Positions 8,931-18,034 are shown, counted from the first letter of the stretch. The stretch is 64,000 nt of DNA from Geothrix sp. (GCF_020622065.1 NZ_JAHRYQ010000001.1:1054001-1118000), one strand, 5' to 3'. Notes: generated by a model from the sequence alone, not told the origin. Numbers and translations are program-made.

Positions 8931-10655
8931 ATGAACCAGGACGGGACGCATACCGGGGCCCAGCTCATCTGGGAGAGCCTCCAGCGCGAAGGGGTGGACA
9001 CGGTCTTCGGCTATCCCGGCGGAGCCATCCTGCCGACCTACGACGCCATGGTGGGCTACCCGATCCGGCATGTGCTGGTGCGCCACGAGCAGAGCGCCGC
9101 GCACATGGCCGATGGCTATGCCCGGGCTTCGGGCCGCGTGGGGGTGGTGGTGGCCACCTCGGGCCCCGGAGCGACCAACCTCGTCACCGGGTTGGCCACG
9201 GCCATGCTCGACTCCACGCCGCTGGTGGCGATCACCGGGCAGGTGGGCTCGGCCCTGCTGGGCACGGACGCCTTCCAGGAAGTGGACATCACGGGCATCA
9301 CCATCCCCATCACCAAGCACAACTACCTGGTGACCCGGGCCGAAGAGATCGTCCCGGCCCTCCGCGAGGCCTTCGCGGTGGCCCGCAGCGGCCGCCCCGG
9401 CCCCGTGCTGGTGGACATCACCAAGGACGCGCAGCAGTCCCGGGCGACGCTGGACTGGGCGGCAGCTGCGCCCCAGCGCCACCGGCGCCACCTGCCGCCC
9501 CCGCCGGATCCGGCCGAGTTGGCGCGCGCGCTGGAGTTGATCCGCCACGCCAAGCGGCCCGTCATCCTCGCCGGCCACGGCATCCAACTGGCCGGGGCCC
9601 GGGCCGAAGTGCTGGCGCTGGCCGAGCGCGCCGACATCCCCTTCGCCCTGACGCTGCTCGGCCTGGGCGCCGTGCCCGCCACGCATCCCCTCAGTCTCGG
9701 GATGATGGGCATGCACGGTGAATCCTGGGTGAACCGCGCCATCCAGGAGGCGGATCTCCTGCTGGCCCTGGGCATGCGCTTCGATGACCGCGTGACCGGC
9801 AAGCTCAGGGAATACGCCCCGAACGCGCGGAAGGTCCACATCGACATCGACGCCAGCGAGCTGAACAAGAATGTGCCGGTGGAGGTGGCCATCGCGGGGG
9901 ACCTGCTGGAGGTGCTCAGGGCGCTGCTGCCCGGGGTGCCGGTGGCGGACCGCTCGAGCTGGCTGGGCACCATCCGGGAGTGGCGGGGCGATTCCGCCGT
10001 GCGCGACATCCAGAACCTGCCGGACGACGGGCACCTCTATGCGGCCCATGTCATGCACGACCTCTGGCGCCTCACGAAGGGTGAGGCGGTGGTGGTCACC
10101 GATGTGGGCCAGCACCAGATGTGGGAGGCCCAGTATTACAAGCACGACGGTGAACGGAGCCTCATCACCAGCGGGGGCGCGGGCACCATGGGTTTCGCGC
10201 TGCCCGCGGCCATCGGCGCCAAGCTGGCGCGGCCCGAGGCCGAAGTCTGGGTGGTGGCGGGCGACGGCGGCTTCCAGATGACCTTCGCTGAGCTCATGAC
10301 GGCCGTGCAGGAGGGCGTGAAGGTCCACATCGCCATCATCAACAACGGGTACCTGGGCATGGTCCGCCAGTGGCAGGCCATGTTCTACGAGGGCCGCTAC
10401 GCCGCCACGCCCATCCGTTCACCGGACTTCGTGAAGCTGGCGGAGGCCTTCGGCATCCCTGGGCAGCGGGTGGAGGCCCGGGGCGACCTGGCCGCCGCCG
10501 TGGCCCGGGCCCGGGCGGTTGAAGGTCCGGCGCTCATCGAGTTCAAGGTCGAGCAGGAGGACAGCGTCTACCCCATGGTGCCGGCGGGCGCGGCGCTGCA
10601 CGACATGATCCGCCGCCCCAGCGCCCTCGCCGAAACCGGTTCGGATCCCGCATGA
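8931..10655 (+). CDS. ilvB: Acetolactate synthase, catalytic subunit
   Basis: Thiamine-diphosphate enzyme that makes acetolactate or acetohydroxybutyrate; partner of IlvN. 574 residues. The N-terminal pyrimidine-binding domain has GYPGGAILP and the catalytic glutamate in RHEQSAAHMADGYARASG. The C-terminal pyrophosphate-binding domain has GDGGFQMTFAELMT and the metal-binding NNGYLGMVRQWQ. The reading frame is open further upstream, but the ATG at 8931 with GGGGGTGG before it gives the family's N-terminus. Eleven bases separate it from ilvD. Its stop overlaps the start region of ilvN. Confidence 0.97.
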   Translation: MNQDGTHTGAQLIWESLQREGVDTVFGYPGGAILPTYDAMVGYPIRHVLVRHEQSAAHMADGYARASGRVGVVVATSGPGATNLVTGLATAMLDSTPLVAITGQVGSALLGTDAFQEVDITGITIPITKHNYLVTRAEEIVPALREAFAVARSGRPGPVLVDITKDAQQSRATLDWAAAAPQRHRRHLPPPPDPAELARALELIRHAKRPVILAGHGIQLAGARAEVLALAERADIPFALTLLGLGAVPATHPLSLGMMGMHGESWVNRAIQEADLLLALGMRFDDRVTGKLREYAPNARKVHIDIDASELNKNVPVEVAIAGDLLEVLRALLPGVPVADRSSWLGTIREWRGDSAVRDIQNLPDDGHLYAAHVMHDLWRLTKGEAVVVTDVGQHQMWEAQYYKHDGERSLITSGGAGTMGFALPAAIGAKLARPEAEVWVVAGDGGFQMTFAELMTAVQEGVKVHIAIINNGYLGMVRQWQAMFYEGRYAATPIRSPDFVKLAEAFGIPGQRVEARGDLAAAVARARAVEGPALIEFKVEQEDSVYPMVPAGAALHDMIRRPSALAETGSDPA

Positions 10656-10662
10656 AAGGAGG
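10655..10662 (+). promoter_or_regulatory. ilvN: Strong Shine-Dalgarno that decides the ilvN start
   Basis: AAAGGAGG overlaps the ilvB stop codon and ends four bases before an in-frame GTG at 10667. An ATG at 10652, overlapping the ilvB TGA, is also in frame but has no Shine-Dalgarno of its own. The GTG is therefore the better-supported start, though coupled initiation at the ATG cannot be excluded. Confidence 0.6.
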
Positions 10663-10666
10663 CTCT

Positions 10667-11227
10667 GTGCTCCAGGTTTCCAACTCTCAGGTCCTCGTGG
10701 TCTACACCGATGACGAACCCGGCGTCCTGACCCGCATCGCCTCCCTGATCCGGCGCCGCGGCTTCAACATCCACTCCCTGACTGTGGGTCCCACGGAGCG
10801 GGCCGGCCTGTCCCGCATGACCATCGTCGTGGATTCCGAGGCACCCATGGTGCGCCAGGCCGTGGAGCATCTCCGCAAGCTGGTGAATGTCCTGGAGGTC
10901 CAGCCGCTGGGGGAGCGGCCCAAAGTGGTGCGCGACCTGGTGCTGGTGCGGGTGGCGGCCGGGCCCGAGGTGCGTTCCGAAGTGCTCCAGCTGGCCCAGG
11001 TCTTCCGGGCCACGGTGGTGGACATCGCCGAAGACAGCCTCGTCATCGAATGCACCGGCAGCCTCGACAAGATCGATGCCCTGGTGGATGCCATGCGGCC
11101 CTTCGGCATCCTCGAGCTGGGCCGCACCGGCGCGGTGGCCATGGCCCGGGGCACGCGCACGCCCCCGCCGACCCGCGCCGCGATGCCGCTGCATACAGGC
11201 ACCGGCCCCGAAGCCATGTCCGTCTGA
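10667..11227 (+). CDS. ilvN: Acetolactate synthase, regulatory subunit
   Basis: Small subunit that confers valine feedback control on IlvB. From the GTG at 10667 it is 186 residues (191 from the ATG at 10652). The N-terminal ACT domain contains DEPGVLTRIASLIRRRGFNI, with the usual dimer-interface sequence. The second domain (about residues 85-160) contains LVLVRVAAGPEVRSEVLQL and FGILELGRTGAVAMARG, as in the IlvN/IlvH C-terminal domain. Long-form (IlvH-like) rather than the short enteric IlvN. The tail after MARGTRTP is proline-rich and unconserved. Confidence 0.94.
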   Translation: MLQVSNSQVLVVYTDDEPGVLTRIASLIRRRGFNIHSLTVGPTERAGLSRMTIVVDSEAPMVRQAVEHLRKLVNVLEVQPLGERPKVVRDLVLVRVAAGPEVRSEVLQLAQVFRATVVDIAEDSLVIECTGSLDKIDALVDAMRPFGILELGRTGAVAMARGTRTPPPTRAAMPLHTGTGPEAMSV

Positions 11228-11275
11228 TTGCCCCACGCCCACGCGCTCATTCCCCCTCACCCAAGGAGCCCCCCC

Positions 11276-12292
11276 ATGGCCAAGATCCACTACGACGCCG
11301 ACCTCGGCCTCATCCGCGCCCGCAAGGTCGCCATCCTGGGCTTCGGTTCCCAGGGCCACGCCCATGCCCTCAACCTCAAGGACAGCGGCGTCCATGTCCG
11401 CGTCGGGCTTCCGGCCGCCTCCGCCTCGCGGGCCAAGGCCGAAGCCCAGGGCCTCACCGTCACCACGCCCGCCGAAGCCGCGGCCTGGGCGGATGTGATC
11501 ATGGTCCTCACCCCCGACACGGGGCAGGGCGCCCTCTACCAGGAATCCATCGCGCCCCACCTGACGCCGGGCAAGACGCTGATGTTCGCTCACGGCTTCA
11601 ACATCCGCTACGGCTGCATCCAGCCGCCCGCGGGGGTGGATGTCAGCCTGGTGGCCCCCAAGAGCCCCGGCCACCGGGTGCGCGAGGTCTTCGTGGAAGG
11701 CGGGGGCACGCCGGCCCTCGTGGCCGTCCACCAGGACGCCAGCGGGCAGGCCCTGGCCCTGGCGCTGTCCTACGCAGCGGCCCTTGGCCTGACTCGGGCA
11801 GGCGTCCTGGAGACAACCTTTGCGGAAGAAACTGAAACGGATCTCTTCGGCGAGAAGGCGGTGCTCTGCGGGGGGGCGAGCGCCCTCGTAAAGGCGGGCT
11901 TCGAGACCCTGGTGGAAGCCGGCTATCAGCCCGAGATTGCCTATTTCGAGTGTCTGCATGAATTGAAGCTCATCGTGGACCTGATGTACCGGGGCGGCCT
12001 CAGCTTCATGCGCTACAGCATCAGCGACACGGCGGAATACGGCGACTACAGCGGAGGGCCCCGGTTGGTGACCGAGCAGACCAAGGCCGAGATGAAGGAG
12101 ATCCTGAAGGAGATCCAGGACGGCCGCTACGCCGCGGCGTGGATCGAGGAGAACCGCACGGGGCGCCGGTGGTTCGAGGCGCAGCGGGCCGCAGATCACG
12201 ACCATCCCATCGAACAGGTGGGCCGGAACCTGCGCCGCATGATGCCCTTCCTGGATCCCGTGGAGACGCCCGCGCCGGTGGCCCGGCCGTAG
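11276..12292 (+). CDS. ilvC: Ketol-acid reductoisomerase (class I)
   Basis: Isomerises and reduces acetolactate to dihydroxyisovalerate. 338 residues, the short class I form. The frame is open upstream, but the ATG at 11276 follows AAGGAG by seven bases and gives the standard N-terminus. The Rossmann fold has [17 protein letters not shown]. The knotted C-terminal domain has [16 protein letters not shown] and [19 protein letters not shown], with metal-binding acidic residues. The short loop after the second strand ([12 protein letters not shown]) contains serines, which usually indicates NADPH preference. Last gene of the ilv group. Confidence 0.97.
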   Translation: MAKIHYDADLGLIRARKVAILGFGSQGHAHALNLKDSGVHVRVGLPAASASRAKAEAQGLTVTTPAEAAAWADVIMVLTPDTGQGALYQESIAPHLTPGKTLMFAHGFNIRYGCIQPPAGVDVSLVAPKSPGHRVREVFVEGGGTPALVAVHQDASGQALALALSYAAALGLTRAGVLETTFAEETETDLFGEKAVLCGGASALVKAGFETLVEAGYQPEIAYFECLHELKLIVDLMYRGGLSFMRYSISDTAEYGDYSGGPRLVTEQTKAEMKEILKEIQDGRYAAAWIEENRTGRRWFEAQRAADHDHPIEQVGRNLRRMMPFLDPVETPAPVARP

Positions 12293-12404
12293 CGTTTCGC
12301 CGCATCGCGGAGGATCCGCCAGAGGTTATTTTTGGCCACTGTTTTTTACCTTCATGACCAGCGGCTTGCCTGGCTTCAGGAGGTCTGGCCCGGGATGGCC
12401 TGAC

Positions 12405-12448
12405 CTGGGGTCAAAACCTTGAACGCCGTCACAGGGTTTTGGCCCCAG
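12405..12448. repeat. Long inverted repeat between ilvC and the next gene
   Basis: CTGGGGTCAAAACC (12405-12418) and GGTTTTGGCCCCAG (12435-12448) form a 14-bp stem that is perfect but for one G-T pair, around a 16-base loop. It lies about 45 bases before the ATG of the flavin oxidoreductase. No T-run follows, so it is more likely an operator or a leader structure than a terminator. Short T-runs at about 12329-12347, just after ilvC, have no clear stem. Confidence 0.6.
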
Positions 12449-12493
12449 AATGCTTGTTGCGGTAAGACATTTCCCGCGATCCCGGAGCCCGCA

Positions 12494-14221
12494 ATGGCTG
12501 AGTCCTTCTTCAACACCTCGACGCTGCCCACCCTCCAGGGTTGGCAGGCGCCGGGTTCCCTCGACTTCCAGGCCGCCTTCCTGCGGGCCGGAGGCTGGGC
12601 GCTGCCCCGCACCGAGGCCTTCCCCGACGCGGCCAAGCTCCGGGAGCGGCTGCACGAACTCAAGGCCTCCATGCGCGAGGGCGCCAAGATCGGTCTGGAC
12701 CTCCGGGGCCTGCGGGACAGCGCCGATAGCGTGATGGCCGCCGCCCGCGAGGCCGGCGTGGCCTTCCTGCTGCACACGGCGGAGCTGCCGCCCTCGCTGG
12801 CTATGCTGAAGCACGCGAACATGCCCCGCCTTGTGGCCGTGCAGAGCCCCGAGGAAGGAGCCCAGGCCAAGGCCGGCGGCGCTTCCGCCCTGCTGGCCCG
12901 GGCCTGCGATGTGGCAGCCCTGCGCTTCCTGGGACTTCCCGTGATGGCAGTGGCCGATACGGAAGCCGAGGCCAAGCAGGCCATGGCCGATGGGGCCATC
13001 GGCCTCCAGCCGCGCACGCCTTCGCTGCTGGACGCTTCGCCCCTGGCCGCCTTCCGCACCCGGCTCATGGCCGGCCTGGATTCCATGGCCCAGGCGCTCG
13101 TCCGCAAGGGTGCCTGCACCCTGCCGCGCCTGCGCATCCGCAACCTCGACCTGGCCTATCCCATCCAGCAAGGCGGCATGGGTGTGGGCATCTCCTGGGA
13201 AGGCCTGGCGGGCGCCGTGGCCCGTGAGGGCTGCGTGGGCCTGGTCTCGGCCATCGGCACGGGCTACCACGGCTCAGCCAACCCCACCATGCGCCTGGGC
13301 CGCCCCGATGGCTCCGATTCGCTGAACCCGCCCAAGGCGCTGGAATGGATCATCCGCGCCGCCCGGGAGCGCTCCGAAGGCCGGGGCGCCGTGGGCGTGA
13401 ACATCCTCTGCGCCATCGAAGGGTACGAGTCCGCCGTGCGGGCTTCCATCGCCGGTGGCGCCCAGATGATCGTGTCCGGCGCAGGCCTGCCCCTGGCCCT
13501 GCCGGGTTATGTGGGCGACGCGGATGTGGCCCTGGTGCCCATCGTGTCCTCGGGCCGGGCGCTCCAGGTGATCTGCAAGCAGTGGCAGCGGAAGTACAAC
13601 CGCCTGCCGGATGCCGTGGTGCTGGAAGGCCCCGAAAGCGGCGGTCACCAGGGTTTCAGCCACGACGGCTGTCTGGATCCGGCCCACACCCTGGAGAACA
13701 TCCTGCCCGAGGTCATCGAGGAGCGGGACAAGTGGGGCGACTTCCCCATCCTGGTGGCGGGCGGTGTGTGGGATCACGCCGACATCCAACGCTTCCTGGC
13801 CCTGGGCGCCTCCGGCGTGCAGATGGGCACCCGCTTCATCGGCACCTTCGAGTGCGACGCCTCGCCCATCTTCAAGGAGGTCATCCTCCGGGCCAAGGCC
13901 GAGGACATCGGCCTCATGAAGTCCCCGGTGGGCCTGCCCGCCCGGGGCGTGCGGACCTCCCTGCAGCGGCGCATCGAGGCCGGCACCGCGCCCCAGATCC
14001 GCTGCGTGAGCAACTGCCTGTCGCCCTGCGGCCACGGCAAGGGGGCCGCCGCCGTGGGCTACTGCATCGCGGACCGTCTGGCCGACGCCATGCGCGGCGA
14101 CGAGGAGAGTGGCCTCTTCTTCACCGGCAGCAACGGCGCCAAGCTCCGCGACCTGGTCAGCGTCCGCGACCTCATCGAGGAACTGACGCAGGATCCAGGC
14201 CTGCAGCGGGTCTACGCCTAA
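12494..14221 (+). CDS. Nitronate monooxygenase-like flavoprotein with N-terminal extension
   Basis: A 575-residue protein. From about residue 215 it is a full NMO/2-nitropropane-dioxygenase TIM barrel: PIQQGGMGVGISWEGLAGAVA, the flavin-binding VVLEGPESGGHQGF with the catalytic-type histidine, ILVAGGVWDHADI and GASGVQMGTRF. A cysteine-rich tail (CVSNCLSPCGHGKGA) follows. Residues 1-210 have alternating hydrophobic strands and helices that look like a decayed barrel half. Typical NMOs are about 320-360 residues, so this is a long form, like proteins related to PfaD or enoyl reductase. The substrate is unknown. Confidence 0.8.
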   Translation: MAESFFNTSTLPTLQGWQAPGSLDFQAAFLRAGGWALPRTEAFPDAAKLRERLHELKASMREGAKIGLDLRGLRDSADSVMAAAREAGVAFLLHTAELPPSLAMLKHANMPRLVAVQSPEEGAQAKAGGASALLARACDVAALRFLGLPVMAVADTEAEAKQAMADGAIGLQPRTPSLLDASPLAAFRTRLMAGLDSMAQALVRKGACTLPRLRIRNLDLAYPIQQGGMGVGISWEGLAGAVAREGCVGLVSAIGTGYHGSANPTMRLGRPDGSDSLNPPKALEWIIRAARERSEGRGAVGVNILCAIEGYESAVRASIAGGAQMIVSGAGLPLALPGYVGDADVALVPIVSSGRALQVICKQWQRKYNRLPDAVVLEGPESGGHQGFSHDGCLDPAHTLENILPEVIEERDKWGDFPILVAGGVWDHADIQRFLALGASGVQMGTRFIGTFECDASPIFKEVILRAKAEDIGLMKSPVGLPARGVRTSLQRRIEAGTAPQIRCVSNCLSPCGHGKGAAAVGYCIADRLADAMRGDEESGLFFTGSNGAKLRDLVSVRDLIEELTQDPGLQRVYA

Positions 14222-14363
14222 GCGGCTCAAGAGAGCGACACTCGCGGAGGTTGGGAGAGGGGGCGGAGGTTCGCAGAGGGGAAGGTGTGCCCGCCATTCC
14301 CGGCGCCCTTCGCCCACTCCGCGGTCTCTGCGGGTGCCGTTCCCGTCGGGATCCGCTGGATGG

Positions 14364-15350
14364 TCAGCTGGCGTTGGGATGCCGTTCCAGCAGCTGCCGC
14401 AGCGCCGCATTGCGCTTCACGGCCTCCTGGCGGCGGAGGTGGGCGATGAGCGGGGGCGGCGCGGCGCTCCAGCGGGCGATGTTCTGGATGAGCAGGGTGG
14501 AGACATAGGTGCGGCGGCAGAGGAGGGCCGTCGTGTGGCCGTCGATGGTGAGGCCCACCAGGCTCGCGAGGCAGCGGCCCTCCGTGGTGAGGATGAGCTC
14601 GGCCCGCTCCTCGCCCGTGCGCTGGTTGAAACTCGTGCGCAGCAGCTCCCGGGCCATGGCGCGGACCTGCTCGGGCGAATCGCGGGAGGTCGCCACGAGG
14701 TACTGCTCCAGGAGGCGCCGGGAGGACCAGAGGCGCCGGTAGAGGCCGATCGGCAGCAGGGGATTCTGCAGCAGCGCCCGGCGCACGCCGCCATCATTCG
14801 TGAAGGCGGTGCGCCCGCCCAGGGCCTCCAGGCCTGCCGCCGTGCGGTGGTGGGCCGCGATGAGGCGGGCGTGGAGACCGCCCACCTGGGGATTGTCCAG
14901 CACGGCGCGGACGACTTCGGCGGTGGGGTCGAAGCAGTAGGCGCTCAGTTCGGGCTCCGTCGCCCCCCGCGCCAGGGCGACGCGCTCATCCACGGGTCGG
15001 GCATGCAGCCGCTGCTCGAAGAGGGCCCGGTGGGTGGCGGCCCGGGCCTTGGCGAGCGGAGTCTCCTCCCCCGCTTCGGGGTTCTCCGAGCCGGGCTCCA
15101 TCGACGCGGAGGGCGGCGGCCCGGAAGGTGAAGCGGAAAGCGGAGCGGCGGGCCCTTCGGGGGCCACGGCGCCCAGGGCCACCAGGGCCCTCAGCATCCC
15201 GGCCACCTCACGCTCCTCCAGGTTCATGAGGTGCGCGAGGGTCGGGACATCGAGGGTTCCGTCCAGCCGCGACAACAGGTAGCCCTGGAGCGGATCGAGG
15301 GGCAGGGCGAGGGGATCCAAGCCGGGCCGGGGAGCGGGCTTCCAGGTCAT
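14364..15350 (-). CDS. Hypothetical protein with winged-helix-like and LRV-like repeats
   Basis: A 328-residue protein of unrecognised family. Residues 15-65 (DPLQGYLLSRLDGTLDVPTL and on to VAGMLRALVALGAV) look like a small winged-helix fold of the kind seen in bacterial signalling proteins. A low-complexity Pro/Ser/Glu linker spans about 66-95. The rest is helical with repeats such as VVRAVLDNP, VRRALLQNPLLP and LRQLLERHP that resemble leucine-rich-variant or HEAT repeats. No signal peptide or catalytic motif. Last gene of the trmL / B12-binding / radA leftward group, about 60 bases after radA. A protein-interaction role is a guess. Confidence 0.75.
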   Translation of the reverse strand: MTWKPAPRPGLDPLALPLDPLQGYLLSRLDGTLDVPTLAHLMNLEEREVAGMLRALVALGAVAPEGPAAPLSASPSGPPPSASMEPGSENPEAGEETPLAKARAATHRALFEQRLHARPVDERVALARGATEPELSAYCFDPTAEVVRAVLDNPQVGGLHARLIAAHHRTAAGLEALGGRTAFTNDGGVRRALLQNPLLPIGLYRRLWSSRRLLEQYLVATSRDSPEQVRAMARELLRTSFNQRTGEERAELILTTEGRCLASLVGLTIDGHTTALLCRRTYVSTLLIQNIARWSAAPPPLIAHLRRQEAVKRNAALRQLLERHPNAS

Positions 15351-15410
15351 GGGTCGAGCATAGGTCGGATGGGGGCCGGAACCATCCGGGGATTTCCAGC
15401 GGGTCGCCCG

Positions 15411-16775
15411 CTACTCCTCCACGATGCCTTTCAGCCAGGCCTTGCCCCGCAGGCGCTCCACGCTGGTCTCGGGGAAGAGGTCGAGGGGGCTCTTGCCCTC
15501 CAGTCCCAGGCGGGGCACGGCGGCGCAGCTGAAGCCCAGGCGGGCGCCCTCCTGGAGCCGAAGGGGCAGCTGGGCCACGGGGCGCACCTCGCCGGTCAAA
15601 CCGACTTCGCCCATGAAGAGACACTTCTCCGCCAGCAGACGGCCGCCGGCACTGCTGCACAGGGCGGCGATGACGGCGAGATCCGCGGCGGGATCCTCGA
15701 TCTCCAGGCCGCCGGCCACATTCACATAGATGTCCCGGTCATGGAGCTGCACGCCGCCGCGGCGCTCGGCCACGGCGCAGAGCATGGCCAGCCGCTGCCC
15801 GTCGATGCCCAGGGCCGTGCGGCGGGGGATGCCCAGGCCCGCGGCGGCCACCAGGGCCTGGATCTCCACCACCATGGGCCGGGTGCCGCTGAGCACCACC
15901 GTGGCGGCGCAGCCGGGCCGGGGCTCGGCGTCCAGGAAGAAGGGGTTGCCCTCGGCGGCCACCAGACCTTTCTCCGTCATGGCGAAGACGCCCAGCTCGA
16001 AGGCCGCGCCGAAGCGGTTCTTGAGGGCCCGCAGGAGGCGGTGGTGGTGGTGGCGGTCGCCTTCGAAGGCCAGCACCGTGTCCACCAGGTGTTCCAGCAC
16101 CTTGGGCCCGGCGAGGCTGCCGTCCTTGGTGACATGGCCCACCAGCACCAGGGGTGTGCCCGTGGTCTTGGCCCAGCGCGTGAGCATGGCCGCGCAGCCG
16201 CGCACCTGGCTCACGCTGCCGGCGCTGCTCTCGAAGTCGGGATCGAAGAGGGTCTGGATGCTGTCCACCAGGAGCAGATCCGGCTTCATGCGCTCGGCTT
16301 CCTCGAGGATGCGGCGCACATCCGTTTCGGCCAGCAGGTGGATGCCCGGGTTCTCCGCGCCGAGGCGCTGAGCCCGCAGCTTGATTTGGCGCTCGCTCTC
16401 TTCGCCGCTGGCGTAGAGGACGGCGCCTTCCGTCGTGGCCGCCCACTGCAGCAGCAGCGTGGACTTGCCGATGCCCGGCTCACCGCCCAGCAGGGCCACC
16501 ATGCCCGGCACCACGCCGCCGCCCAGTACGCGATCCAGCTCCGTGATGCCGGTGGGGCTGCGCTGGGCGTCCGTCACCTCCACATCGGGAAGGGCGATGG
16601 GGCCCGCGTAGTGGCTCTGCGCGTAGGCGGATCCAGCCCGCTGGAGGTCGCGCTTCAGGGTGCCGCGGATCTCCTGGACGGTGTCCCAGGCGCCGCAGCC
16701 CGTGCACTTGCCCAGGGCCTTGGGATGGCGGGCGCCGCAGGCCGTGCACTCGAAGAGGGGACTGGTCTTCGCCAT
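15411..16775 (-). CDS. radA: DNA repair protein RadA
   Basis: RecA-like ATPase that processes recombination intermediates by branch migration. 454 residues, normal length. The N-terminal zinc finger has Cys10, Cys13, Cys24 and Cys27. The Walker A motif LGGEPGIGKST is at about 96-106. The RadA signature KNRFG is in ALKNRFGAAFELGVF. The Lon-type C-terminal domain contains EIQALVAAAGLGIPRRTALG. Its ATG shares one base with the TGA of the B12-binding gene (TGATG), so translation is probably coupled. Confidence 0.96.
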   Translation of the reverse strand: MAKTSPLFECTACGARHPKALGKCTGCGAWDTVQEIRGTLKRDLQRAGSAYAQSHYAGPIALPDVEVTDAQRSPTGITELDRVLGGGVVPGMVALLGGEPGIGKSTLLLQWAATTEGAVLYASGEESERQIKLRAQRLGAENPGIHLLAETDVRRILEEAERMKPDLLLVDSIQTLFDPDFESSAGSVSQVRGCAAMLTRWAKTTGTPLVLVGHVTKDGSLAGPKVLEHLVDTVLAFEGDRHHHHRLLRALKNRFGAAFELGVFAMTEKGLVAAEGNPFFLDAEPRPGCAATVVLSGTRPMVVEIQALVAAAGLGIPRRTALGIDGQRLAMLCAVAERRGGVQLHDRDIYVNVAGGLEIEDPAADLAVIAALCSSAGGRLLAEKCLFMGEVGLTGEVRPVAQLPLRLQEGARLGFSCAAVPRLGLEGKSPLDLFPETSVERLRGKAWLKGIVEE

Positions 16776-17173
16776 CAGTTCGGGATCTCGCGCCGGATGA
16801 AGGCCACGATGTCGTCGGTGTTCGTGCCGGGCTGGAAGATCTCCCGGATGCCCTGGGCCTTGAGGCCGGGGATGTCCTCGTCGGGGATGATGCCGCCGGC
16901 GAAGACCAGCACATCGTCCGCGCCCTGCTCCTTCAGCAGTCGCAGCACCTCGGGGAAGATCTGGTTATGGGCGCCACTGAGGATGCTCATGCCGAGCACG
17001 CGGGCGTCCTCCTGCACCACGGCGGCGGCGATCTGCTGCGGCGTCTGCCGCAGGCCGGTGTAGATCACCTCCATGCCGGCATCGCGCAGGGCGCGGGCCA
17101 CGACCTTGGCGCCGCGGTCATGCCCGTCGAGGCCGGGCTTGGCGATGACGACGCGGATCGGCGCTGGGTTCAT
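16775..17173 (-). CDS. Stand-alone cobalamin-binding domain protein
   Basis: A 132-residue protein consisting only of a B12-binding Rossmann domain, like the C-terminal part of methylmalonyl-CoA mutase. The cobalt-ligating DxHxxG motif is Asp16-Gly-His18-Asp-Arg-Gly21; it is followed by [19 protein letters not shown] and [12 protein letters not shown]. The ATG at 17173 was chosen because GGAG lies five bases upstream. Such proteins pair with a separate catalytic subunit (methylmalonyl-CoA or other acyl-CoA mutase), which is not in the window. It sits between trmL and radA in one leftward group. Confidence 0.9.
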   Translation of the reverse strand: MNPAPIRVVIAKPGLDGHDRGAKVVARALRDAGMEVIYTGLRQTPQQIAAAVVQEDARVLGMSILSGAHNQIFPEVLRLLKEQGADDVLVFAGGIIPDEDIPGLKAQGIREIFQPGTNTDDIVAFIRREIPN

Positions 17174-17187
17174 GGGGGCTCCGGAGG

Positions 17188-17643
17188 TTACCAACCCTCA
17201 GTCTGCCGCAGGGCCTCGTAAAGGCCAATGGCCGCGGCTTGCGCCAGGTTCAAGCTGCGGTGGTGGTCGCCCAGCATCGGGATCCGCAGCAGCGAGTCCT
17301 TGTGGGCCGCCAGCAGGTCCTCGGGCAGCCCCACGGTCTCCTGGCCGAAGACGAGCCCATCGCCATAAGCCCAGGGCACCTGGGTGTGCCGGCGGGCGCC
17401 CTTGGTGGTGAAGAACCACAGGCGCTTGGCGGGATTCCGGGCCAGGAAATCGTTCCAGTCGGCGTAGTGGGTGGGATCCAGCTTCTCCCAATAGTCGAGG
17501 CCCGCCCGGCGCAGGTAGTAGTCACTGGTGTCGAAGCCCAGCGGGTGGATCAGGTGCAGCTTCACGCCGTTGTTCACGCAGAGGCGGCCGATGCTTCCGG
17601 TATTCTGCGGAATCTCGGGCTGATGCAAGATGATGTGGAACAT
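17188..17643 (-). CDS. trmL: tRNA (cytidine(34)-2'-O)-methyltransferase
   Basis: A 151-residue SPOUT methyltransferase that modifies the wobble base of leucine tRNAs in the species studied. The N-terminus [19 protein letters not shown], the [20 protein letters not shown] segment, the [10 protein letters not shown] motif and the [14 protein letters not shown] ending (trefoil-knot SAM site) are all typical of TrmL. First gene of the leftward group with the B12-binding protein and radA. Only 12 bases separate its ATG from the divergent HIT gene, so its promoter must overlap that region or lie within the neighbour. Confidence 0.95.
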   Translation of the reverse strand: MFHIILHQPEIPQNTGSIGRLCVNNGVKLHLIHPLGFDTSDYYLRRAGLDYWEKLDPTHYADWNDFLARNPAKRLWFFTTKGARRHTQVPWAYGDGLVFGQETVGLPEDLLAAHKDSLLRIPMLGDHHRSLNLAQAAAIGLYEALRQTEGW

Positions 17644-17655
17644 GGGAGGTCCCGG

Positions 17656-18015
17656 ATGAGCGCCCCTGCGAGCGAGTGCCTATTCTGCAAGATCGCGCGG
17701 AAGGAGATCCCCGCGGCCCTGGTGTATGAAGACGACGAACTGCTCGCCTTCAAAGACATCTTCCCCCAGGCGCCCGTCCATCTGCTCATCATTCCGAAGG
17801 CCCACTGCAAAGGATTGGGCGATCTGAGCCCCGAGGTGGTCGCCCTGTCGGGTCGGATCCTCCAGCTCTCCGCGCAGCTGGCCCGGGATCATGGCGTCAT
17901 GGCCGGCGGGTGGCGCCTGCTGAGCAATTGCGGCCCCGATGCGGGCCAGACGGTCTTCCACCTGCACTTCCACCTGCTGGGGGGGAAACCCCTCGGCGGG
18001 AAGCTCTGCCAGTAG
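17656..18015 (+). CDS. HIT family nucleotide-binding protein
   Basis: A 119-residue histidine-triad protein of the HINT type, usually a purine nucleoside phosphoramidase. CLFCKIARKEIPA at the start includes the Cys8-Cys11 pair found in zinc-binding members. HLHFHLLGGKPL at 102-113 is the HxHxH active site. The open frame extends some 400 bases upstream, but GGGAGG at 17644-17649 and the family N-terminus fix the ATG at 17656. Transcribed alone, divergently from trmL, and closed by a strong terminator. Confidence 0.95.
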   Translation: MSAPASECLFCKIARKEIPAALVYEDDELLAFKDIFPQAPVHLLIIPKAHCKGLGDLSPEVVALSGRILQLSAQLARDHGVMAGGWRLLSNCGPDAGQTVFHLHFHLLGGKPLGGKLCQ

Positions 18016-18034
18016 CCGAAACCCTTCCATTTAG

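Noticed and set aside
14222-14363. Repeat element between the flavin oxidoreductase and the LRV-like gene
   Set aside because: Copies of GCGGAG and CGCAGAG occur in both orientations, but they do not nest into a stem and could be chance in GC-rich DNA.
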